Below are positions 1 through 6,779 of a stretch of DNA of 8,040 nt, piece after piece. The stretch is from Flavobacteriaceae bacterium (GTDB taxonomy: Bacteria; Bacteroidota; Bacteroidia; Flavobacteriales; Flavobacteriaceae), in the NCBI GenBank assembly GCA_023262245.1, contig JALRDC010000160.1, positions 1-8,040 of the forward strand. The letters run 5' to 3'. Under the pieces are notes generated by a model. That model ran no database searches and was not told the origin of the DNA. It saw only the letters and a list, made by a program, of their open reading frames with translations. A program made the position numbers and the translations under genes. The stretch's first letter is position 1. Each line of letters begins with the position of its first letter.

Positions 1-77
1 TTTTGATTCACATAAAAACAGTATAAATAAAATAGAAAGACAACAGTAAAAACAAAGAGGTTCAAAAAAGCCGTCAA

Positions 78-111
78 TTGTTTCTTTTTTTATACTAAAA
101 CCTTACATTTG
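78..111 (+). promoter_or_regulatory. Bacteroidota-type promoter for the atp operon
   Basis: The -7 element TACATTTG (104-111) matches the TAnnTTTG consensus used by the primary sigma factor of Bacteroidota. A TTG (78-80) lies 23 bases upstream, at the far end of the accepted spacing range for the -33 element. Transcription would start a few bases after 111, leaving a leader of about 20 bases before the atpB ATG at 137. The match and placement are seen directly; that it is active is inference. Upstream of it (1-77) I see only A-rich sequence and no identifiable gene. Confidence 0.6.
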
Positions 112-136
112 CAGCGCAAAAAAAGACTATTTATAC

Positions 137-1246
137 ATGCGCTTTATGCTGTCATCGCTTAAAAAATTTAACGCTTTAATTGCTTTAACAGCAATGTTGT
201 TTTTTACGCCCTTATTACTTCATGCTAAAGACAGCGAATCTTCAGGAGATTTAAAAAAAGAAATTAAAGAATACATCTCGCATCACTTAGAAGATGCGTA
301 TGATTTCAGTTTGTTCTCATACACCAATGACGCAGGAGAACATAAATATGTGAGTATTCCCCTTCCGGTAATTCTTTGGGACAACGGGCTGCAGATTTTC
401 TCTTCTGCAAAACTAAATCATGGTGAAGGCGTTGCTAAAGTAGGACAAAACTACTACAAACTCGATCACGGAAAGATATACAAAACAGACGCACTAGGGA
501 CAATTGATTACGACGAAAGTCATCATGCAACAAACAAGGCACCGCTTGATATTTCAATCACAAAGGGAGTGGCGAGTATGCTTTTAATAGCAGCACTCAT
601 GTTTTACCTCTTTTATAGTTTGGCTAAATCCTATGCCGAGTCAGGAGGAATACCCTCTGGTGTAGGACGCTTCTTCGAACCAATAATACTCTATATCCGC
701 GATGACATTGCCAGACCAAATATTGGAGAAAAAAAATACGGGAAGTACATGAATTTTCTGTTGACCGTTTTCTTTTTCATTTGGTTTCTTAACCTATTAG
801 GACTTACCCCACTAGGGGTAAATGTTACTGGAAATATTGCAGTCACTTTTGGATTAGCACTATTAACTTTTTTTATTACGAATTTTACGGGAACCAAAGA
901 TTATTGGCTTCACATTTTTGACCCCCTTGGAGCTTCTATGAAATGGTATGCTAAAATCCCGTTATACATTATTTTGATTCCTATTGAAGTATTGGGAATC
1001 TTCATCAAACCTTTTTCGCTTTTAATACGATTGTATGCCAATATGCAAGCAGGTCATATTGTATTAATGAGTTTGATAGGTTTAATGTTTATTTTTAAGA
1101 GTTGGTTGGGAAGTCCTTTATCCTTTGGCTTGGCTTTCGCAATTTCAATTATAGAATTATTAGTAGCCCTATTACAGGCTTATATATTTACGATGCTTTC
1201 TGCTCTTTATTTCGGTTTTGCCGCTGAAGAACACGAACATCATTAA
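137..1246 (+). CDS. atpB: ATP synthase F0 subunit a, with signal peptide and periplasmic extension
   Basis: Subunit a is the stator channel through which protons reach and leave the c-ring. The 369-residue protein is about 100 residues longer than the E. coli form. Residues 1-30 are a signal peptide ending LLLHA; 31 to about 140 form a soluble exported domain; hydrophobic helices follow from about 142-162 and from about 204 on. The essential arginine is Arg298 in the segment IRLYANMQAGH. His307 and Glu340 occupy the places of E. coli Glu219 and His245, a known compensating exchange. Gln347 matches E. coli Gln252. The C-terminus is EEHEHH. Start: ATG at 137 fits the promoter; an ATG three codons later (146) would keep a working signal peptide and cannot be excluded. 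It is the first gene of the operon, 54 bases before atpE. The family call is very secure; the role of the extension is unknown to me. Confidence 0.96.
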   Translation: MRFMLSSLKKFNALIALTAMLFFTPLLLHAKDSESSGDLKKEIKEYISHHLEDAYDFSLFSYTNDAGEHKYVSIPLPVILWDNGLQIFSSAKLNHGEGVAKVGQNYYKLDHGKIYKTDALGTIDYDESHHATNKAPLDISITKGVASMLLIAALMFYLFYSLAKSYAESGGIPSGVGRFFEPIILYIRDDIARPNIGEKKYGKYMNFLLTVFFFIWFLNLLGLTPLGVNVTGNIAVTFGLALLTFFITNFTGTKDYWLHIFDPLGASMKWYAKIPLYIILIPIEVLGIFIKPFSLLIRLYANMQAGHIVLMSLIGLMFIFKSWLGSPLSFGLAFAISIIELLVALLQAYIFTMLSALYFGFAAEEHEHH

Positions 1247-1300
1247 CGTAAAACACAAAAATGTGTCAAAAAAAGAGTGTTTAATTTTAAAATTTAGAAT

Positions 1301-1492
1301 ATGGAAATTCCAGTAATGGTAGGTGCCGGTTTAGTTGTAATCGGAGTAGGTATGGGTATCGGTAGAATCGGTGGTTCTGCAATGGAGGCAATAGGACGTC
1401 AGCCAGATGCTTATGGTAAAATTCAAACAGCAATGTTAATTGCTGCAGCCCTTGTAGAGGGAATTGGATTTGCTGCTTTATTTGCAGTATAA
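1301..1492 (+). CDS. atpE: ATP synthase F0 subunit c (c-ring proteolipid)
   Basis: This is the 63-residue hairpin proteolipid whose oligomer forms the rotating ring of F0. Helix 1 carries the alternating glycines used for tight helix packing (Gly15, 17, 19, 21, then 24 and 25). The polar loop is GRQPDA (32-37). Helix 2 carries the ion-binding carboxylate Glu53 in LVEGIGF. The residues that coordinate sodium in Na+-type rings are absent: by alignment with Ilyobacter-type subunit c, the helix 1 Gln is Ile20 and the Ser after the Glu is Gly54, so proton coupling is inferred. The leader has no Shine-Dalgarno site, only A/T-rich sequence. It lies 54 bases after atpB and 41 bases before atpF, the two longest gaps in the operon. 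Confidence 0.97.
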   Translation: MEIPVMVGAGLVVIGVGMGIGRIGGSAMEAIGRQPDAYGKIQTAMLIAAALVEGIGFAALFAV

Positions 1493-1500
1493 TAGCAAGC

Positions 1501-1516
1501 AGCCCATGGGGCTTTT
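1501..1516 (+). terminator. Short hairpin with T tract between atpE and atpF (possible attenuator)
   Basis: AGCCC (1501-1505) pairs with GGGCT (1509-1513) around a three-base ATG loop, and the T run 1513-1516 follows. The 5 bp GC-rich stem and four Ts resemble a weak intrinsic terminator or an mRNA 3'-end stabiliser. It sits inside the operon and the genes downstream must be made, so any termination would be partial. A role in raising c-subunit yield over later genes is inference. Confidence 0.4.
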
Positions 1517-1533
1517 AACCCAAAGTTTAAACG

Positions 1534-2034
1534 ATGGAAAAATTAATTAGTGAATTTTCATTAGGCTTGTTCTTTTGGCAATCTGCAATTTTTATCGGCT
1601 TGTTTTTCTTGCTGAAAAAGTTTGCATGGAAGCCTATATTAACTGCAGTAAATGAAAGGGAGACTTCTATAAAAGACGCACTAGCTGCAGCCAAGGAGGC
1701 ACGTGCCGAAATGGAAAGCTTGCAGTCAGACAACCAACGCATCTTAAAAGAAGCACGTGCTGAAAAAGAAGCATTGCTCAAAGAAGCTCGAACAATGCGA
1801 TCAGAAATGATCAATTCTGCAAAAGAAGAAGCCCAGCAAGAAGCCCAGAAAATACTTAGCCAAGCGCAGGAAGCAATTCAAAACGAAAAACGCGCGGCGG
1901 TAAACGAACTCAAAGAGCAGGTAGGATCTATAGCACTTGACATTGCTGAGAAAGTACTTCACAAAGAATTGGAGAGTAAAGACAAACAAATGCAACTAGT
2001 CAATCAACTTTTGCAAGACACGGATTTAAAGTAA
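1534..2034 (+). CDS. atpF: ATP synthase F0 subunit b (peripheral stalk)
   Basis: Subunit b anchors F1 to subunit a as a dimeric peripheral stalk. The 166 residues are the usual length. One membrane helix covers about 9-28 and is followed by the conserved KKFAWKPI turn (28-35). From about 40 to 150 the chain is an uninterrupted charged, Ala-rich helix expected to form a coiled coil. KEAR recurs at residues 54, 72 and 83, spacings of 18 and 11, consistent with the eleven-residue periodicity of right-handed b-subunit coiled coils. The C-terminus (about 125-160) should bind delta. There is no second b' gene, so a homodimer is inferred. Its TAA (2032-2034) is directly followed by the atpH ATG, which suggests translational coupling. 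Confidence 0.96.
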   Translation: MEKLISEFSLGLFFWQSAIFIGLFFLLKKFAWKPILTAVNERETSIKDALAAAKEARAEMESLQSDNQRILKEARAEKEALLKEARTMRSEMINSAKEEAQQEAQKILSQAQEAIQNEKRAAVNELKEQVGSIALDIAEKVLHKELESKDKQMQLVNQLLQDTDLK

Positions 2035-2580
2035 ATGAAAGGAACCCGCGCAGCACTTCGCTATGCCAAGGCAATATTTGCCTTTGCCAAAGAGACTCAA
2101 GTTACAGATGCAGTAGCCAAAGACATGGGGCAGCTGCAAGCGCTGTTTCAAGAAAACGAGGCACTGCAAACAGCTTTGGAAAATCCTTTATTGGCCGTAG
2201 ATCAGAAACTTGCAGTTGTTAAGGCTCTTTTTCCAAAAGTGTGTGAAGCCACCCAAAAATTGTTTTTATTATTAGCAGAAAACAACCGCTTAGGGCTGCT
2301 CCATCAAACGGGAAAACAGTATCTAGATTTATACTCTCAAGAGCAAGGCGAGCTAAAAGCAGTAGTGACTTCAGCAGTTCCTTTAAACCCTGAACTTGAA
2401 AAAACAATCCTTGACAAGGCAAAAGATTTTTCAAAGCAAAAGATTCATCTTGAAAATAAAATTGACCCTACTATAATGGGAGGATTTATTTTAAAGATTG
2501 GCGATATGCAATACGATGCTAGTGTTGTGCATCAGCTTAAAGCATTAAAAACAACATTAATAAAAACGAATACGATCTAA
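2035..2580 (+). CDS. atpH: ATP synthase F1 subunit delta (OSCP)
   Basis: Delta joins the top of the alpha3beta3 hexamer to the b dimer and so keeps the stator fixed. The 181-residue length is normal. The N-terminal helical domain (about 1-105) begins with the typical RYAKAIFAFA segment (9-18). The C-terminal domain contains the family signature at 142-163, with IDPTIMGGF and IGDMQYDAS. The start is set by position: the ATG abuts the atpF stop with no gap, and the reading frame opens with the expected N-terminus. Twelve bases separate it from atpA. There is nothing unusual in it. Confidence 0.95.
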   Translation: MKGTRAALRYAKAIFAFAKETQVTDAVAKDMGQLQALFQENEALQTALENPLLAVDQKLAVVKALFPKVCEATQKLFLLLAENNRLGLLHQTGKQYLDLYSQEQGELKAVVTSAVPLNPELEKTILDKAKDFSKQKIHLENKIDPTIMGGFILKIGDMQYDASVVHQLKALKTTLIKTNTI

Positions 2581-2592
2581 AGATAAACGATC

Positions 2593-4170
2593 ATGGCAGA
2601 TGTAAACCCCGCTGAAGTTTCAGCAATACTAAAAAATCAATTGGCCGGCTATAGTTCTTCGTCATCAATGGATGAGGTAGGAACAGTACTTGAAGTAGGA
2701 GACGGAATTGCCCGTGTCTTTGGCCTTTCAAATGCCCAATATGGAGAGTTAGTTTCTTTTGAGGAAGGCTTAGAAGGGATGGTACTGAACCTAGAAGAGG
2801 ATCACGTGGGAGTAGTTCTTTTAGGCCCATCCAAAGGGGTAAAAGAAGGAGATACGGTAAAACGAACCCAACGCATTGCCTCTATTAAGGTAGGCGAGGG
2901 AGTTGTAGGACGTGTGCTTAATACTTTAGGTGCCCCCATAGATGGTAAGGGAAGTTTAGAAGGCGAACTCTACGAAATGCCTCTAGAACGTAAAGCACCT
3001 GGAGTAATATTTCGTCAACCGGTAAACGAACCTTTACAAACAGGGATTAAGTCAATTGACGCGATGATTCCTGTAGGACGTGGTCAGAGAGAATTGGTGA
3101 TTGGAGATAGACAAACAGGGAAAACAACGGTTTGTATTGATACAATCCTAAATCAAAAAGAATTTTATGACGCAGGAGAACCCGTTTACTGTGTCTATGT
3201 TGCCATTGGTCAAAAAGCATCTACCGTTGCAGCGATTGCTAAAACGCTTGAAGATAAGGGAGCAATGGCCTATACCACAATTATAGCGGCAAACGCTTCT
3301 GACCCAGCACCCATGCAGGTATATGCCCCTTTTGCTGGAGCAGCAATTGGAGAATATTTTAGAGACACAGGACGCCCTGCTTTGATTATTTACGATGATC
3401 TTTCTAAGCAAGCAGTTGCATACCGTGAGGTATCTTTATTACTTCGCCGACCTCCAGGACGTGAAGCCTATCCAGGAGATGTATTTTATTTACACTCTCG
3501 TTTATTAGAACGTGCAGCAAAAGTAATTGCGGACGACAACATTGCTAAAGAAATGAATGATCTTCCAGACGCTCTAAAAGACAAGGTAAAAGGAGGAGGA
3601 TCACTTACAGCACTTCCCATTATTGAAACTCAAGCCGGAGACGTATCAGCGTACATTCCTACGAACGTTATTTCGATTACCGATGGGCAGATCTTTTTAG
3701 AGTCAGACCTTTTTAATTCTGGTGTAAGACCGGCAATCAATGTAGGAATATCGGTTTCTCGTGTAGGAGGCTCAGCTCAGATTAAGTCCATGAAGAAAGT
3801 ATCCGGAACCTTAAAACTAGACCAAGCTCAGTTCCGTGAACTAGAAGCTTTTGCTAAATTTGGTTCAGACTTGGATGCAGCTACATTGAATGTAATTGAA
3901 AAAGGGAAAAGGAACGTTGAAATTTTAAAACAAGCCCAAAATGATCCTTTTACTGTAGAGGAACAAGTAGCCATCATTTATGCAGGATCTAGAAACCTCT
4001 TGCGGTCAGTACCAGTGGAAAGTGTTAAGGCGTTTGAACAAGCATTCCTAGAAACACTTCGCAAAAACCATAAAAAAGCTATGGCGGAACTCAAAGCAGG
4101 CAAACTCACGGATGCAGTTCTGGACACATTAAATGCGGTAGCCAAAGAAACTTCAGCTCAATTTGAATAG
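2593..4170 (+). CDS. atpA: ATP synthase F1 subunit alpha
   Basis: Alpha is the non-catalytic nucleotide-binding subunit of the F1 hexamer; it completes the catalytic sites on beta. In order: beta-barrel domain (about 25-95), nucleotide-binding domain with Walker A GDRQTGKT (171-178) and Walker B ALIIYDD (263-269), the conserved RRPPGREAYPGDVFYLHSR stretch (285-303), the SVSRVGGSAQIK motif with arginine finger Arg390, and the C-terminal helical domain to residue 525. A segment near 315-336 (AKEMNDLPDALKDKVKGGG) is about ten residues longer than in E. coli; as far as I recall this is normal for Bacteroidota. Glutamine (Gln174) in the P-loop is the usual mark separating alpha from beta. atpG begins after three bases. 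Confidence 0.98.
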   Translation: MADVNPAEVSAILKNQLAGYSSSSSMDEVGTVLEVGDGIARVFGLSNAQYGELVSFEEGLEGMVLNLEEDHVGVVLLGPSKGVKEGDTVKRTQRIASIKVGEGVVGRVLNTLGAPIDGKGSLEGELYEMPLERKAPGVIFRQPVNEPLQTGIKSIDAMIPVGRGQRELVIGDRQTGKTTVCIDTILNQKEFYDAGEPVYCVYVAIGQKASTVAAIAKTLEDKGAMAYTTIIAANASDPAPMQVYAPFAGAAIGEYFRDTGRPALIIYDDLSKQAVAYREVSLLLRRPPGREAYPGDVFYLHSRLLERAAKVIADDNIAKEMNDLPDALKDKVKGGGSLTALPIIETQAGDVSAYIPTNVISITDGQIFLESDLFNSGVRPAINVGISVSRVGGSAQIKSMKKVSGTLKLDQAQFRELEAFAKFGSDLDAATLNVIEKGKRNVEILKQAQNDPFTVEEQVAIIYAGSRNLLRSVPVESVKAFEQAFLETLRKNHKKAMAELKAGKLTDAVLDTLNAVAKETSAQFE

Positions 4171-4173
4171 ATA

Positions 4174-5037
4174 ATGGCAAATCTCAAGGAAATACGGAAT
4201 AGAATTGCATCGGTTTCTTCGACCATGCAAATTACTAGCGCAATGAAAATGGTATCAGCGGCAAAGCTAAAAAAAGCTCAAGATGCCATTACCGCAATGC
4301 GACCGTATGCTTCAACTTTGACAGAGTTGATTCAAAACTTGAGTGGTTCTTTAGAAGGAGATGCTCAAAATCCTTACACTCATGTTCGTGAAAAACAAAC
4401 GGTTTTAGTTGTAGCGATTACTTCAAACCGAGGATTGTGTGGTGCTTTTAATGCTAATATCATTAAAAAAACACGACAACTAATACAAGAGGTTTACGCT
4501 GATCAAAACGTCTCTCTTCTAACCATAGGGAAAAAAGGTTCAGAGCTTTTAGAAAAAACAGGGAAAGTCGTTTCAACCCATGACGCGCTATTTGATGCAC
4601 TTAACTATAGCAATGTAGGAGAAGTCGCACAACAAATAATGGATCAATTTGAAGAAAAAGTTTATGATGAGGTAGTATTGGTATACAACCGATTTAAAAA
4701 TGCGGCTACGCAAATTGTAGAAGTCGAGCCTTTTCTACCGATAATCGCTGAAACAGAAACAGAAGCAACGGTAAGTGCGGATTATATTTTTGAACCCAGC
4801 CAAGCAGAAATTGTCAATGAGTTGCTACCAAAATCTTTAAAAATGCAATTCTTTAAAGCGTTACGGGATTCATTTGCCAGTGAACACGGAGCTCGCATGA
4901 CGGCTATGCATAAAGCAACGGACAATGCGACCGAATTAAGAGACCAATTAAAATTGACCTATAACAAAGCACGACAGGCAGCGATTACCAACGAGATACT
5001 TGAAATTGTAGGAGGAGCAGAAGCCCTTAATAATTAA
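4174..5037 (+). CDS. atpG: ATP synthase F1 subunit gamma (rotor shaft)
   Basis: Gamma is the central shaft that turns within the alpha/beta hexamer and drives the binding changes. The 287-residue chain has the diagnostic ends: an N-terminal helix with IASVSSTMQITSAMKMVSA (11-29) and a C-terminal helix with HGARMTAMHKATDNA (238-252) and NEILEIVGG (273-281), which form the antiparallel coiled coil. Between them lies the Rossmann-like domain with SNRGLCGAFN (84-93). There is no plant-type regulatory Cys insertion. It follows atpA by three bases and is the last gene of the operon: the terminator starts 21 bases after its stop. The usual next genes atpD and atpC are absent here. Confidence 0.97.
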   Translation: MANLKEIRNRIASVSSTMQITSAMKMVSAAKLKKAQDAITAMRPYASTLTELIQNLSGSLEGDAQNPYTHVREKQTVLVVAITSNRGLCGAFNANIIKKTRQLIQEVYADQNVSLLTIGKKGSELLEKTGKVVSTHDALFDALNYSNVGEVAQQIMDQFEEKVYDEVVLVYNRFKNAATQIVEVEPFLPIIAETETEATVSADYIFEPSQAEIVNELLPKSLKMQFFKALRDSFASEHGARMTAMHKATDNATELRDQLKLTYNKARQAAITNEILEIVGGAEALNN

Positions 5038-5058
5038 GTTTTTTTTAAAAATATTCTT

Positions 5059-5080
5059 AGCCCCTTCTAGGGGCTTTTTT
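5059..5080 (+). terminator. Intrinsic terminator of the atp operon
   Basis: AGCCCCT (5059-5065) pairs with AGGGGCT (5069-5075) around the loop TCT, giving a 7 bp GC-rich stem followed directly by six Ts (5075-5080). This is a textbook rho-independent terminator for the + strand. It sits 21 bases after atpG and closes the six-gene unit. On the other strand no T run directly follows the stem, so it appears one-directional. Confidence 0.93.
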
Positions 5081-5081
5081 A

Positions 5082-5089
5082 TACATTTG
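5082..5089 (+). promoter_or_regulatory. -7-like promoter element upstream of the chitinase gene
   Basis: TACATTTG fits TAnnTTTG and is identical to the octamer before atpB. It begins two bases after the terminator T tract and lies 47 bases before the chitinase ATG. No TTG is found at the proper distance; the nearest is TTA (5057-5059), 22 bases upstream and overlapping the terminator stem. The promoter is therefore plausible but has a weak -33 element. Confidence 0.45.
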
Positions 5090-5136
5090 ATTTTACTTGT
5101 ACCCATTTCCTTAACCTAATTTAACGCCCCTGTATT

Positions 5137-6675
5137 ATGTTTTCCCTTTCATTTTCTATTAAGAATACGGTCTTTCTCAGCATTTTTCTTGTCATCTTCT
5201 TTTTTCAATGTGATAAGGAAATGAGTGAAACACCTGCTGAACAGACAGGGGTAATCCAAACACCTACTGGGACAGCAAGCCCCAGTAATTCGGACTCAGA
5301 GAATTCAGCACAGGCGACAAATACAGCGGAGGTTACAGAAACCAATCAGAACACCTCATCAAATGTAAGCACTACTGTTTCCATGGGTGGAGATGCGTTT
5401 CCCATAGAGGCTCCAGTAATTCTTGCTTATTTTCCATCGTGGTCAGAAAACTGGGTTAGTTCAGGACAAGATTCTAAATTAAGAAAGGTTCCGAGCTTTG
5501 TAAACCATCTTTTTTTAGGCTTTGCAAAACCAAATTTACGTTATGAAAAAGGGAGTTATGATCTGTCTGAAACAGGAATTGAAGTACCCTATGACGGGTG
5601 TACCCTAAAAGAAAGCGTAACAGCCTTGAAAGACAAAAAAATTAATGTAATTCTTTCCATAGGAGGTGAAACTTTTTGGAGAGATGAAAAATCTTATGAC
5701 ATTGATTATCAACAAATAAAAAATCTAATTGATGATATTGGTTTTGCTGGGATTGACTGGGATTTTGAACCGGATGGTTCGTTCCAACAAATTGGTAATG
5801 AAATCAATGTAAATCGTTTTATTACGTTTTTTAAAGAATCTAGAAAATTAATGCCCCGAGAAGAAGGCTATTTGTTAGCCTGTGCACCTGCAGGCGTGGG
5901 TGCCTTAGGAGGTCAATTCAATGATGATCCGGAATCTCCTTATCGTTATGATCAGCGGAATGGACTTACGGGAGAATCGGATGCACTCTTATTTCAAGGG
6001 ACTCAACCTACCAACGGAATTAATCTTTTTGGTTTTGGGTCCACGGGACATATGATTCCGGTTATCAAAGCTGTAGGAGAGGAAATAGACCTTATTGCAT
6101 ATCAAGGATACAATACGGGCGCGAGTACAAATCGAAAGATAATGTATGATGCTTATGCTCATTATGCTAATCAATATGGATTTGTAATTGCTGCAGGGAT
6201 ACACTATCCGCCTGAACCTTGGGGCCCATTCTATGAGTATAATCATAACAATATTGGTGATTTAAGCGAACACATCCACAGTCATCCAAATCGCGGAGAA
6301 CGAAACGATGGTATCATGATCTGGCAATTGCTGTTAGAAGGAGCTGAAAGCTCTGCTTATTCCTACCTTAATGTAGCCTCAAAGGTTTTGAATGGCATAA
6401 ATCAGGCAACAGCAATTCAACAAGCCAACGACTTTGAAGTTGAACCCTATGAAGGGGGTGCTTTAGCTTGCGCAGAGGGAGTGGGTGGAGCAGCTTCTCT
6501 TTGTGAAAGACCTGTTTATAATAGCGCAAATCAATACCCTAACCCGGGAACGGAAGTGGTTCATGATTGTCAAATTTGGAGCAATAAGTGGTGGATCAAT
6601 CCCAATGAAGTACCTGGCCAAAATGATGGATGGGAAAAAATCGGAGCTTGTGATGAAGGGGAAGGGTGTGATTAG
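5137..6675 (+). CDS. GH18 chitinase, predicted surface lipoprotein with C-terminal chitin-binding module
   Basis: The protein is predicted to cleave beta-1,4 links of chitin outside the cell. Residues 1-24 are a lipoprotein signal peptide and Cys25 is the lipid attachment site (FFFQC). A Ser/Thr/Glu/Asn-rich linker runs to about 88. The GH18 barrel (about 93-420) shows LAYFPSWSENW (96-106), SIGG (174-177), the catalytic segment AGIDWDFE (204-211) with Asp207, Asp209 and acid Glu211, the AYQGYN strand (321-326), and the last-strand Trp396 in IMIWQLL. The first Asp of DxxDxDxE is Ala204. A C-terminal module (about 445-511) with WSNKWW (481-486) and W499-E500 resembles CBM5/12 or CBM73. No T9SS C-terminal sorting domain is seen. 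An endo-beta-N-acetylglucosaminidase is the main alternative; the binding module favours chitin. It is the first gene after the atp terminator. Confidence 0.9.
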   Translation: MFSLSFSIKNTVFLSIFLVIFFFQCDKEMSETPAEQTGVIQTPTGTASPSNSDSENSAQATNTAEVTETNQNTSSNVSTTVSMGGDAFPIEAPVILAYFPSWSENWVSSGQDSKLRKVPSFVNHLFLGFAKPNLRYEKGSYDLSETGIEVPYDGCTLKESVTALKDKKINVILSIGGETFWRDEKSYDIDYQQIKNLIDDIGFAGIDWDFEPDGSFQQIGNEINVNRFITFFKESRKLMPREEGYLLACAPAGVGALGGQFNDDPESPYRYDQRNGLTGESDALLFQGTQPTNGINLFGFGSTGHMIPVIKAVGEEIDLIAYQGYNTGASTNRKIMYDAYAHYANQYGFVIAAGIHYPPEPWGPFYEYNHNNIGDLSEHIHSHPNRGERNDGIMIWQLLLEGAESSAYSYLNVASKVLNGINQATAIQQANDFEVEPYEGGALACAEGVGGAASLCERPVYNSANQYPNPGTEVVHDCQIWSNKWWINPNEVPGQNDGWEKIGACDEGEGCD

Positions 6676-6779
6676 ATTAAAGAGTCCAATTCAATTTGAA
6701 AGAAGGAATGTTAATTTTTAAATCTCTTGATTCTAAAAATAGTATATTGAAATATAGAAACCCAATACCACATCTTATC

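Noticed and set aside
2..49. Open frame from the window start to a TAA, possibly the end of a gene upstream of atpB
   Set aside because: Only 15 codons are visible, of Lys/Asn/Gln-rich composition that A-rich noncoding sequence also gives; nothing recognisable.
1253..1266. ACACA/TGTGT inverted repeat between atpB and atpE
   Set aside because: A 5 bp stem with an A4 loop and no T tract; too weak to call a terminator or regulatory hairpin.
3148..3411. Minus-strand frame of 87 codons inside atpA, and other minus-strand frames across the window
   Set aside because: All lie over well-supported + strand genes, have unlikely compositions (Cys/Ser/Phe-rich) and no family motifs; they are antisense shadows.
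6691..6698. TCAATTTG as a -7 element for the metallopeptidase-like gene
   Set aside because: It misses the key A of TAnnTTTG and has no TTG at the right distance upstream.
6485..6721. 78-codon + strand frame overlapping the end of the chitinase gene
   Set aside because: It lies mostly inside the well-supported chitin-binding module in another frame and has no recognisable features.
6696..6779. Upstream extension of the zincin lipoprotein from a TTG codon
   Set aside because: It would put 28 extra residues before a complete lipoprotein signal peptide; the ATG at 6780 is the sensible start.
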